Part shown: piece by piece, positions 1-6,967 of the stretch
Layout: every line of letters starts with the position of its first letter
Position numbering within the stretch: the first letter of the stretch is position 1
Translations under genes and position numbers: made by a program
Source of the DNA: Gammaproteobacteria bacterium
Lineage (GTDB): Bacteria > Pseudomonadota > Gammaproteobacteria > GRL18
DNA length: 17,095 nucleotides
Assembly: GCA_027076245.1 (NCBI GenBank)
Contig: JALTKC010000298.1
Span: 1-17,095, forward strand
Direction: 5' to 3'
The notes under the pieces: model-generated
The model's database searches: none
Told to the model about the DNA's origin: nothing
Seen by the model: the letters and a program-made list of their open reading frames with translations, nothing else

Positions 1-480
1 AGCATCTGCAGTACGAATAATTAAATCCTGCTGGGCTGCACTTAACTGCGCATCGGCTTTGTTGATTTGTAAATTAGAGATTCGATAGTTTACATAGTTC
101 TGGTTATCAAAAATACTTTGGTTAAGGTTAACGCTATAACTATGCCGATTATAACTATATGAAGGACTACCTGCATAATCAGTATCAATTTTTTGAGTGT
201 CTGCACTAAGACCGATTAAGGGCAGAAACCTTGAGAAAGCCTGAACCGAACCTTCACCTACCGATTGTCTCTGGGCAATAATCTGCTTCAGAACTGGATC
301 GCTCTGAAAAGCCATCCCATACACTTCCAGTAAATTTTCTGCCTGTGCTGAAGTACCGGCAAGAAAACTGCTGCTTGCTATAAGCATAGTGGACAGTGCT
401 GTATTGATGGTTTTTTTGGTGAAGTTAGAGAATATATGAGTTTTTGCTGTATTTTGTGTCATAGAAGTAGTTTTTAACAT
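1..480 (-). CDS. tolC: TolC-family outer membrane efflux/secretion channel (N-terminal part, runs off the left edge)
   Basis: Outer membrane trimeric channel used by type I secretion and tripartite drug efflux pumps. Reading leftward from the ATG at 480–478 gives 160 codons with no stop; the rest lies outside the window. The first ~47 residues form a long signal peptide: a basic start, then a hydrophobic stretch (ALSTMLIASSSFLAGTSAQA). The mature protein begins ENLLEVYGMAFQSDP, very like the start of mature E. coli TolC (ENLMQVYQQARLSNPELRK). It continues with the expected FLPLIGLSAD segment and a Tyr/Ser-rich first beta region. The start at 480 is chosen because AAGG lies about 5 bases upstream; the in-frame ATG at 462 has no ribosome binding site. 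It is divergent from everything to the right except trxB, which is on the same strand upstream of it. Family assignment is firm; which pump or secretion system it serves cannot be told from here. Confidence 0.88.
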   Translation of the reverse strand, partial: MLKTTSMTQNTAKTHIFSNFTKKTINTALSTMLIASSSFLAGTSAQAENLLEVYGMAFQSDPVLKQIIAQRQSVGEGSVQAFSRFLPLIGLSADTQKIDTDYAGSPSYSYNRHSYSVNLNQSIFDNQNYVNYRISNLQINKADAQLSAAQQDLIIRTADA

Positions 481-500
481 AAGACCTTAAATAAAATCTT

Positions 501-529
501 ATTATGTAACAGACAGGACAGATTAGCAA
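501..529 (-). promoter_or_regulatory. Candidate sigma-70 promoter for tolC
   Basis: On the minus strand TTGCTA (524–529) is followed after exactly 17 bases by CATAAT (501–506), 4/6 and 5/6 matches to the consensus. Transcription would start roughly 15 bases upstream of the tolC ATG at 480. The spacer carries short CTGTC repeats of unknown meaning. Prediction by eye only. Confidence 0.45.
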
Positions 530-553
530 TTTACATTACAGAATATAGAGTCG

Positions 554-583
554 TTTCCTCCTTCATGGTTGTGAAGGAGGAAA
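554..583 (-). terminator. Perfect 12-bp hairpin just after the trxB stop codon
   Basis: TTTCCTCCTTCA (554–565) and TGAAGGAGGAAA (572–583) are perfect inverted repeats around the 6-base loop TGGTTG. The structure begins 10 bases past the trxB stop codon. Neither strand has a T-run after the stem, so it is not a textbook intrinsic terminator. It could protect the 3' end of the trxB message, or reduce readthrough into tolC together with Rho. Confidence 0.5.
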
Positions 584-592
584 ACAGGATAA

Positions 593-1546
593 TTACTCGT
601 CCTTATCCAGATAACGTTCAGCATCCAGAGCGGCCATACAGCCGGTGCCTGCAGAAGTAATTGCCTGACGATAAACATGATCAGCCACATCACCTGCGGC
701 AAACACGCCTTCAATACTGGTCATAGTGGCATTGCCTTCAGAACCTTTCTGAGTTTTGATATAACCATGATCCATTTCCAGCTGGCCTTCAAACATGGCC
801 GTATTAGGTTTGTGACCAATGGCAATAAATACACCCATGGCTTCAATTTCCTTAGTGGAACCATCTACAGTACTTTTAATGCGGGCACCGGTTACTCCGG
901 CATCATCACCCAGAATTTCATCTATCTGGGCATTCCACTCAATATTGATATTGCCGGTTTTAGATTTTTCTATCAGTTTATCGGCCAGAATTTTTTCTGA
1001 ACTGAATTTATCACGACGGTGAACAATAGTGACTTCTGATGCAATATTGGACAGGTATAAAGCTTCTTCAACTGCGGTATTGCCTCCGCCGACAACGATC
1101 ACTTTCTGGTTTTTATAAAAGAAGCCATCACAGGTGGCACAGCCGGAAACACCGCGGCCCTTGAAGGCTTCTTCGGATTCCAGACCCAGGTAGCGGGCAG
1201 AAGCACCAGTAGCGATGATCAGGGCATCGCAGGTATAGCTGGCAGAATCACCTTTTAACTTGAAGGGACGGGTTTGCAGATCCACTTCGTTAATATAGTC
1301 AAATATGATTTCGGTGTTAAAACGTTCTGCATGTTTACGCATTCTTTCCATCAGATCCGGACCCATAAGACCTTCAGGATCGCCGGGCCAGTTATCCACT
1401 TCAGTAGTGGTCATCAGCTGACCACCCTGTTCCATACCGGTGACCAGTACCGGGTCAAGATTAGCACGGGCGGCATAAACGGCAGCCGTATAACCGGCCG
1501 GGCCGGAACCGAGAATTAAAAGTTTGCAGTGTTTAGCATCGCTCAT
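593..1546 (-). CDS. trxB: Thioredoxin reductase (NADPH)
   Basis: Cytoplasmic flavoenzyme that passes electrons from NADPH through FAD and a redox-active disulfide to thioredoxin. At 317 residues it is the normal size for the bacterial low-molecular-weight class. Visible motifs in order: FAD-binding GSGPAG (residues 13–18), the active-site CATC (C136 and C139), the NADPH-binding GGGNTA (153–158) with HRRDKF (176–181) contacting the 2'-phosphate, and a C-terminal FAD motif AAGDVAD followed by YRQAITSAGTGCMAA. No key residue is missing. The ATG at 1546 follows a TGGAG ribosome binding site about 8 bases upstream. The gene is divergent from ald, and its message ends in a strong hairpin before tolC. 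Confidence 0.97.
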   Translation of the reverse strand: MSDAKHCKLLILGSGPAGYTAAVYAARANLDPVLVTGMEQGGQLMTTTEVDNWPGDPEGLMGPDLMERMRKHAERFNTEIIFDYINEVDLQTRPFKLKGDSASYTCDALIIATGASARYLGLESEEAFKGRGVSGCATCDGFFYKNQKVIVVGGGNTAVEEALYLSNIASEVTIVHRRDKFSSEKILADKLIEKSKTGNINIEWNAQIDEILGDDAGVTGARIKSTVDGSTKEIEAMGVFIAIGHKPNTAMFEGQLEMDHGYIKTQKGSEGNATMTSIEGVFAAGDVADHVYRQAITSAGTGCMAALDAERYLDKDE

Positions 1547-1600
1547 AAATAAACTCCAGATGAACCTACATTAATCAGTAGTGGAAAAAAGGTAAAAATC

Positions 1601-1618
1601 ATATACAGTAATATACAG
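1601..1618. repeat. Two ATATACAG direct repeats one helical turn apart in the trxB–ald divergent region
   Basis: ATATACAG occurs at 1601–1608 and again at 1611–1618, a 10-bp period that puts both copies on the same face of the helix. They lie 38 bases or less upstream of the predicted ald -35 box and about 55 bases upstream of the trxB start. This fits a binding site for a regulator of either gene, but no known regulator consensus is recognised. Confidence 0.3.
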
Positions 1619-1638
1619 CAAGTATGGGGATATTTAAA

Positions 1639-1666
1639 TTGATTCCAAGTGCTAAATACTTATTAT
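1639..1666 (+). promoter_or_regulatory. Candidate sigma-70 promoter for ald
   Basis: TTGATT (1639–1644) and TATTAT (1661–1666), separated by 16 bases, match the -35 and -10 consensus at 4/6 and 5/6. A start near 1673 would give a leader of about 23 bases carrying the AGGA ribosome binding site of ald. Confidence 0.4.
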
Positions 1667-1695
1667 TTCAATGAACCGCAACAATGAGGAAAAAC

Positions 1696-2751
1696 ATGAA
1701 AATTGCAGTACCCACAGAGATTAAACCTCGTGAAGGGCGTGTGGCACTGGTGCCGGATTCAGTCTCACAACTGGTAAATCATGGCCATGAGGTCTTTATA
1801 CAGTCCGGTGCAGGAGAATTAAGCGGTTATAGTAATGAACAGTATGAACTACAGGGTGCGAAGATACTTCCCGATGCTAAGGCTGTTTATAATACTGGGC
1901 AGCTCATTGTTAAGGTAAAAGAACCGGTTGGCCCTGAGTTATCCCTTTTAAGAGCTGACCATCTGCTGTTTTCCTATCTCCACCTGGCTGCTCTGCCGGA
2001 ACTGACACAACAGTTGTGTGATATAGGTTTAAAAGCCATTGGATTTGAAACAGTACAGACTGCCAATGGGCAATTACCCCTGCTGGCACCTATGAGTGAT
2101 ATAGCCGGTCGGCTGGCCGTACAGATTGGTACCCATCTTCTGCATTCCTCGATGGGTGGCAGAGGTGTTCTGCTGGGTGGGGTACCGGCTGCTCCCAGAG
2201 GGAAGGTTGTGATTCTGGGAGGTGGTATAGCAGGGGGCAATGCGGCCCATCTGGCAGCCGATCTTGGTGCTGAAGTGGTTGTATTTGACCGTAATCGGGA
2301 TAAAATGGCTGGGATGCGTGCTCTGGGTAATAATGTTACAGCCTTATATCCATACCCTTCAGCAATAGCAGAGCATATCAGGAATGCCGATTTGCTGATT
2401 GGCGCTGTACTGCTTGTGGGCCAGAAAGCCCCGCATCTGGTCAGTGAGCAGGATGTTGCCGGGATGCAGAAGGGCAGCGTTATTATTGATATTTCAGTTG
2501 ATCAGGGCGGCTGTATTGAAACAACCCGGCCAACCACTTATGAAGAGCCCACATTTGTTAAACACGGGGTTACTCATTTTGGCGTAACCAATATGCCCGG
2601 TGCGGTTCCCCGAACTGCATCACAGTCTTTATCGGCCAGTCTGATACCATGGTTATTGCAGCTGGCAGATGCTCCGGACAAGTTATCTGAGGCATTGCAA
2701 AAAGGTGTTAATATTGATGCTGGAGAAATCATTCATCCTGCTTTAAAATAA
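1696..2751 (+). CDS. ald: Alanine dehydrogenase (NAD+)
   Basis: Catalyses reversible NAD+-dependent oxidative deamination of L-alanine to pyruvate and ammonium in the cytoplasm. The N-terminus MKIAVPTEIKPREGRVAL is typical of the AlaDH/PNT family, with substrate-binding R15, catalytic lysine in KVKEP (K75) and catalytic histidine in YLHLA (H96). The Rossmann glycine motif is GGGIAG (175–180), followed by an acidic residue (D198) where NAD-specific members have one. Catalytic aspartate D269 sits in SVDQGGCIET, and THFGVTNMPGAVPRTAS is a family signature. The start at 1696 is preferred over the ATG at 1684 because AGGA (1687–1690) is correctly spaced from it and the family consensus begins there. 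It has 351 residues, some 20 fewer than most relatives, the deficit being at the C-terminus after GEIIHPALK. It occupies the place of lrp in the E. coli trxB–lrp–ftsK order. Confidence 0.93.
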   Translation: MKIAVPTEIKPREGRVALVPDSVSQLVNHGHEVFIQSGAGELSGYSNEQYELQGAKILPDAKAVYNTGQLIVKVKEPVGPELSLLRADHLLFSYLHLAALPELTQQLCDIGLKAIGFETVQTANGQLPLLAPMSDIAGRLAVQIGTHLLHSSMGGRGVLLGGVPAAPRGKVVILGGGIAGGNAAHLAADLGAEVVVFDRNRDKMAGMRALGNNVTALYPYPSAIAEHIRNADLLIGAVLLVGQKAPHLVSEQDVAGMQKGSVIIDISVDQGGCIETTRPTTYEEPTFVKHGVTHFGVTNMPGAVPRTASQSLSASLIPWLLQLADAPDKLSEALQKGVNIDAGEIIHPALK

Positions 2752-2875
2752 GTGCGCATTAACATTAATATAATTAGCATATCCCTTTTATTTCAGCTTT
2801 AATAATAAGTATTTAAATCATTATTCAGTAAATATTTAACAACTAAAAGCAGTAACCTTAACGAGTTAACACATT

Positions 2876-5317
2876 TTGGCGCAACCGGTAAAAAAGAAAG
2901 CTGGCGTAAAGAAAAAAGCAAAGCCCAGAGCGGCTTCTGATAATTCCAGAAAACCATTATCCGCTAATGTGGTCCGGGGTATTAAGGAGAGTATTTTTTT
3001 CCTTTTTATCGCCATCAGTCTGTATCTGTTTATTTCCCTGTTTACCTATTCTCCTGCAGACCCCGGCTGGTCGCACAGTATTTCTGAAAAAATCGATCCC
3101 GGTAAACTGCACAATATGGGTGGTAAATTTGGTGCCTGGTTTGCAGATATTCTACTGTATCTTTTTGGATATCTGGGTTACCTGTTTCCACTGATGATCC
3201 TTTATAGCGGCTGGCTGGTCTATCGGGGCCGAAATGAACAGGAGGTTTTTCATGGCTGGTATCTCAGTCTGCGTACCATAGGTTTTATTCTGACTATCTG
3301 TGCCGGAACCGCCATTTCCAGTATGCATTTCCTGCATCCTGCGGTTGATTTGCCCTATCATGCCGGCGGCATACTAGGTAGTGTAATTGCAGAACAACTA
3401 CAGCAGTGGTTCAGCTTTGTAGGTTCTACCCTGATATTATTAACCTTTTTTTTAATTGGTATAACGCTGTTTACCGGTCTTTCCTGGCTGTCCTTAATGG
3501 ACAGTATTGGTGCGCTGGTTCTTAATAGCTATCAGCGCAGTATAGATAAATGGCGGGCTTATCGTGAAAAAAATAAGGCTTTAAACGCTGAAAAAGCAGA
3601 GCAGTCCAGGCTTAAAGCTCAGTTGAAACAGGAAGAAAAGCAGAAACTTAAACAGCAGAAACAGGCAGAAAAAGAAGCACTGCGTGCTGAGCGGGCTAAA
3701 AAAGCAGAAGAAAAAGCCGCCCTTAAAGCACAAAAAGCCATTAAAATTGAACCCCGGTTTGAGGCGAATAAACCCAGTAAACGGGTTAATAAAGACAAAC
3801 AGCCGGAGTTATTCGAACATGATGCTATGGATCGTCTGCCGTCCTTATCCCTGCTGGATAAGGCTCAGCCATCAAAACATGTCACATCACCAGAGCAACT
3901 TGAACATACATCGCGCCTGATTGAAGAAAAACTGGCTGATTTTAACTTAAATGTACAGGTGGTTTCAGTCAGCCAGGGGCCGGTAATCACCCGTTTTGAA
4001 ATTCAGCTGGCACCGGGTATAAAGGTCAGCCAGATAACCAATTTATCCAAAGATCTGGCTCGTTCCATGCTGGTGGTTAGTATCCGTGTAGTGGAGGTAA
4101 TTGCCGGAAAATCTACTGTGGGTATTGAAATCCCGAATGAACACCGGGAAATTGTCTATTTTAGCGAAATTCTCGGTTCCAAAGAATTTGCAGACTCTAA
4201 AGCTAAAATCCCCCTTGGTCTGGGGCAGGATATTTCCGGACACCCCATCGTGGCCGATCTGGCTAAAATGCCGCACTTACTGGTCGCCGGTACCACTGGT
4301 TCTGGTAAATCCGTAGGTGTTAATTCCATGATCCTCAGTATGCTGTTCCAGCTCCCGCCGGATCAGCTGCGTCTGATTATGGTGGATCCCAAAATGCTGG
4401 AACTGTCCATTTATGAAGATATTCCTCATCTTCTGGCACCGGTGGTAACCGACATGAAGGAAGCAGCCAATGCTCTGCGCTGGTGTGTGGCGGAAATGGA
4501 GCGGCGCTATAAGTTAATGGCCGCTATGGGCGTCAGAAATCTGGCCGGTTTTAATAAGAAAATAGAAGCGGCTATTGATGCCGGAGAACCTATCGTCGAT
4601 CCTCTGTTTGAACCTAATCCGTTAAGACCGGATGAACCAGCACCGGAGCTGGAACCCTTACCCTTTATTGTCATTGTTATTGATGAATTTGCCGATATGA
4701 TGATGATTGTGGGTAAAAAAGTCGAAGAACTGATTGCCCGACTGGCCCAGAAAGCCCGTGCTGCCGGTCTGCACCTGATTATTGCCACACAAAGACCTTC
4801 AGTGGATGTTATTACCGGCCTGATTAAGGCTAATGTGCCTACCCGGATAGCTTTTCAGGTGTCTTCAAAAATTGACTCCAGAACCATTCTGGATCAAATG
4901 GGTGCTGAAAACCTGCTGGGACATGGTGATATGCTGTTCCTGCCGCCCGGACAGGGCTATCCGCTGCGGGTACACGGAGCCTTTGTATCTGATAATGAAG
5001 TTCATGCTGTAGTGGATGATTTAAAAAGCCGGGGCAAAGCCGATTATATTGATGAAATTCTAACCGGAGAAGGGGTTTCAACAGCGGGTCTGATCCCTGG
5101 TGATAAAGGCGGCGAAAATGAGTCGGATCCACTTTATGATCAGGCCGTAGCCATAGTTACAGAAACCCGCAGAGCCTCTATTTCCGGTTTACAGCGCCGC
5201 CTGAAAGTAGGCTACAACCGTGCTGCCCGAATGGTGGAAGATATGGAGGCAGCCGGTGTGGTCAGTCCGGTACAGTCTAATGGCCAGCGGGAAGTTCTTG
5301 CGCCACCGCCAGTATAA
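2876..5317 (+). CDS. ftsK: DNA translocase FtsK
   Basis: Septal membrane protein coupling cell division to chromosome segregation: a hexameric motor that pumps DNA and activates XerCD recombination at dif. The 813 residues show a basic N-terminus, about four membrane helices (roughly 38–58, 90–115, 132–152, 178–205), a short charged Lys/Glu/Ala/Gln-rich coiled linker (about 220–300), and the motor with Walker A GTTGSGKS (472–479) and Walker B IVIVIDEFAD (D603, E604). A C-terminal winged-helix gamma domain (about 749–813, containing RRASISGLQRRLKVGYNRAARMVEDME) reads polar KOPS sequences. The linker is far shorter than in the 1329-residue E. coli protein but common elsewhere. TTG at 2876 is the chosen start: an in-frame stop lies at 2867–2869 and the first ATG would remove the first membrane helix. 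The ribosome binding site is weak. The next gene is tssC, not the usual lolA. Confidence 0.96.
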   Translation: MAQPVKKKAGVKKKAKPRAASDNSRKPLSANVVRGIKESIFFLFIAISLYLFISLFTYSPADPGWSHSISEKIDPGKLHNMGGKFGAWFADILLYLFGYLGYLFPLMILYSGWLVYRGRNEQEVFHGWYLSLRTIGFILTICAGTAISSMHFLHPAVDLPYHAGGILGSVIAEQLQQWFSFVGSTLILLTFFLIGITLFTGLSWLSLMDSIGALVLNSYQRSIDKWRAYREKNKALNAEKAEQSRLKAQLKQEEKQKLKQQKQAEKEALRAERAKKAEEKAALKAQKAIKIEPRFEANKPSKRVNKDKQPELFEHDAMDRLPSLSLLDKAQPSKHVTSPEQLEHTSRLIEEKLADFNLNVQVVSVSQGPVITRFEIQLAPGIKVSQITNLSKDLARSMLVVSIRVVEVIAGKSTVGIEIPNEHREIVYFSEILGSKEFADSKAKIPLGLGQDISGHPIVADLAKMPHLLVAGTTGSGKSVGVNSMILSMLFQLPPDQLRLIMVDPKMLELSIYEDIPHLLAPVVTDMKEAANALRWCVAEMERRYKLMAAMGVRNLAGFNKKIEAAIDAGEPIVDPLFEPNPLRPDEPAPELEPLPFIVIVIDEFADMMMIVGKKVEELIARLAQKARAAGLHLIIATQRPSVDVITGLIKANVPTRIAFQVSSKIDSRTILDQMGAENLLGHGDMLFLPPGQGYPLRVHGAFVSDNEVHAVVDDLKSRGKADYIDEILTGEGVSTAGLIPGDKGGENESDPLYDQAVAIVTETRRASISGLQRRLKVGYNRAARMVEDMEAAGVVSPVQSNGQREVLAPPPV

Positions 5318-5360
5318 GGTAATTAAATAAAGATAAAGGACGTTATTTTATAAAGGTCTT

Positions 5361-5399
5361 TATGATATAATTTAAATACTTCATTATAAATAAAAAGGA
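5361..5399 (+). promoter_or_regulatory. Candidate promoter -10 and ribosome binding site for tssC
   Basis: The 89-base AT-rich gap between ftsK and tssC contains overlapping -10-like hexamers TATGAT (5361–5366) and TATAAT (5366–5371), with only a weak -35 candidate (TTATTT near 5344). AAAGGA (5394–5399) is a good ribosome binding site 7 bases before the tssC ATG. An imperfect bulged hairpin (ATAAAGGAC near 5332 with GTCTTTAT near 5356) overlaps the -10 area. No GG-N10-GC sigma-54 element is visible in this gap. Confidence 0.35.
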
Positions 5400-5406
5400 T
5401 TTTATT

Positions 5407-6906
5407 ATGAATGCTCAATTGGAAGAGCAGCCGTCTGCATTGACGAATACACCTCATGGATCTCTGGTTCAGACTATTCTGGACAATGTCATCCCGACTC
5501 ACCGGGAAACAGAACACTCTTATCTGCAGGCCCTGTCTGCACTTTTAAAATTCTCTCTTACTTTAAATTCTGACCAGGAATTTGATCCTTTTCTATGCAC
5601 TGTATTAATTGCAGAACTTGAAAAAAATATTACTGAACAGCTTGACGCTGTTCTGCATCACCCAAAATTTCAGTCACTTGAATCTGCCTGGCGCAGTTTA
5701 TTACTGCTCGTTGAAAACACTCCCTTTGAACAGAATATCAAAATAGAAGTCCTCAACCTTTCCCGGGAAGACTTGCTCGAAGATTTGGATGATGCTCCGG
5801 AAATTACCAAATCCGGTCTTTATAAGCAGGTTTACAGTTCTGAATACGGTCAGTTTGGTGGTGAACCTTATGGGGTAATGCTGGGAAATTATTACCTGAC
5901 TCCCAGGAACCCTGATCTGCGCCTGATGAAAAAAATATCCAGTATCGCAGCCATGTCCCATACGCCCTTTATTGCGGCAGCCGATTCTGATTTTTTTGAT
6001 ATTGAATCCATGCAGCAATTACCGTCCATTATTGATATACAGGATACTTATGCCAGTCCACGCTTTAATAAATGGAAACAGTTTAGAAAAACAGAAGATG
6101 CCCGTTATCTGGGACTGGTAATGCCCCGTTTTCTTTTACGAAGTGCTTATAAAGTAGAGGATGAAAAACTCATAGGATACGGTATTAATTATCAGGAATT
6201 TATTTGTACTGATACAGAACACAGCCTGTGGGGTAACTCCGCTTTTTTATTTATACTCAGACTGATAGACAGTTTTGCCCGTTTTCGCTGGTGTCCGCAT
6301 ATTATTGGGCCAACGGGAGGAGGGCAGGTAGAAGAACTGCTTGATACTTACTATCCTGCTTTAAACAAGCTTGAAAGCACTCTGGCAACAGAAGTAATGA
6401 TTACCGATCGCCGAGAATATGAACTGACAGAGGAAGGGTTTATTGCACTGACTCTGCGCCGAGGTGACAATAATAAGGCTGCTTTCTATTCAGCCGCTTC
6501 TATCCAGTCAGAGAGGCACTATGGTCATTCAGCAGAAGACAAGGAAAAAAACACCAATTTTAAATTAGGTGGTCAGCTCCCATACCTTTTTATTATCAAT
6601 AGAATAGCGCATTATCTTAAAGTAATTCAGAGAGAAAATGTTGGTACCTGGAAAGAAAAAGCAGATGTGGAACGCGGCCTGAATCAGTGGATAAAACAGT
6701 ATGTATCGGATCAGGAAAACCCTTCAATAGAAATTAGAAACCGGCGACCGCTTCGTAAAGCCAGAGTTGAGGTACTGCCTGTTGAAGGTGAGCCGGGCTG
6801 GTATCGAGCGGCGGTACAGGTACGCCCGCACTTTAAATATATGGGCGCAGACTTTACCCTTTCCCTGGTGGGTAAGCTGGAAGTAACCAGTGATGTGCAG
6901 CAATAA
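5407..6906 (+). CDS. tssC: Type VI secretion system contractile sheath large subunit TssC (VipB/EvpB)
   Basis: Large subunit of the T6SS tail sheath; with TssB it forms the heterodimers that polymerise around the Hcp tube and contract to fire it. At 499 residues it is full length. Family landmarks: FGGEPYGVMLGNYYL, the IAAMSHTPFIAAADSDFF segment, the KWKQFRKTEDARYLGL/MPRFLLR region, GPTGGGQVEELL, TEVMITDRREYEL, the QLPYLFIINRIAHYLKVIQRE helix, and the C-terminal QENPSIEIRNRRPLRKARVEV followed by RPHFKYMGADFTLSLVGKL. The intact helical N-terminus is the kind of element ClpV recognises. ATG at 5407 has a good AAAGGA site. Remarkably, tssB, which almost always precedes tssC, is absent; ftsK ends 89 bases upstream. 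Downstream the operon is interrupted by a toxin–antitoxin-like pair before tssE. Confidence 0.95.
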   Translation: MNAQLEEQPSALTNTPHGSLVQTILDNVIPTHRETEHSYLQALSALLKFSLTLNSDQEFDPFLCTVLIAELEKNITEQLDAVLHHPKFQSLESAWRSLLLLVENTPFEQNIKIEVLNLSREDLLEDLDDAPEITKSGLYKQVYSSEYGQFGGEPYGVMLGNYYLTPRNPDLRLMKKISSIAAMSHTPFIAAADSDFFDIESMQQLPSIIDIQDTYASPRFNKWKQFRKTEDARYLGLVMPRFLLRSAYKVEDEKLIGYGINYQEFICTDTEHSLWGNSAFLFILRLIDSFARFRWCPHIIGPTGGGQVEELLDTYYPALNKLESTLATEVMITDRREYELTEEGFIALTLRRGDNNKAAFYSAASIQSERHYGHSAEDKEKNTNFKLGGQLPYLFIINRIAHYLKVIQRENVGTWKEKADVERGLNQWIKQYVSDQENPSIEIRNRRPLRKARVEVLPVEGEPGWYRAAVQVRPHFKYMGADFTLSLVGKLEVTSDVQQ

Positions 6907-6923
6907 ATGATTGTACATCATTT
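6905..6923. promoter_or_regulatory. Inverted repeat overlapping the tssC stop codon; candidate upstream operator of the toxin–antitoxin pair
   Basis: AAATGAT (6905–6911) and ATCATTT (6917–6923) are perfect 7-bp inverted arms separated by TGTAC. The left arm overlaps the tssC TAA stop (6904–6906) and the right arm touches the predicted -35 box. It shares the ATGAT/ATCAT half-site with the palindrome at the toxin start, suggesting two binding sites for one regulator. Confidence 0.45.
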
Positions 6924-6951
6924 TGATAAAAACCAACTTAATTGATATACT
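6923..6951 (+). promoter_or_regulatory. Strong predicted promoter of the tumE/tumA-like pair
   Basis: TTGATA (6923–6928) and TATACT (6946–6951) are separated by exactly 17 bases and each match the sigma-70 consensus at 5/6. TG at 6943–6944 with one base before the -10 makes it an extended -10 promoter. Transcription would begin at about 6957–6959, only 2–4 bases before the ATG at 6961, so the message would be leaderless, consistent with the lack of any ribosome binding site there. Confidence 0.6.
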
Positions 6952-6967
6952 TATCATCTGATGATAA
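6951..6967. promoter_or_regulatory. Perfect 17-bp palindrome over the -10 edge, transcription start and toxin ATG (likely autoregulatory operator)
   Basis: TTATCATC T GATGATAA is a perfect 8-bp dyad with a one-base centre. It overlaps the last base of the predicted -10, the predicted transcription start and the ATG of the first gene of the pair. A dimeric winged-helix antitoxin bound here would block RNA polymerase, which is how toxin–antitoxin operons are usually autoregulated. The identity of the binding protein is inferred. Confidence 0.55.

Noticed and set aside
523..714. Minus-strand open frame of 63 codons overlapping the trxB 3' end
   Set aside because: It overlaps the clearly real trxB in another frame, has no recognisable motif and no ribosome binding site.
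677..1519. Plus-strand open frames lying opposite trxB
   Set aside because: They are antisense to a well-conserved gene and their translations show no family resemblance; they reflect the codon pattern of trxB.
1684..1695. Upstream ATG as the start of ald
   Set aside because: The ATG at 1696 has the correctly spaced AGGA and matches the family's N-terminus, while the upstream ATG would place the ribosome binding site inside the gene.
2769..2774. TATAAT as an ftsK promoter -10
   Set aside because: No -35-like hexamer lies at a sensible distance, and TATAAT arises easily by chance in this AT-rich gap.
3560..3770. Lys/Glu/Ala-rich repetitive stretch in ftsK as an inserted repeat
   Set aside because: This is the normal low-complexity linker of FtsK, which varies widely in sequence and length between species.
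5332..5363. Intrinsic terminator after ftsK
   Set aside because: The only hairpin is AT-rich, bulged, has a 14-base loop and is followed by a mixed A/T stretch rather than a T-run; it overlaps promoter-like sequence.
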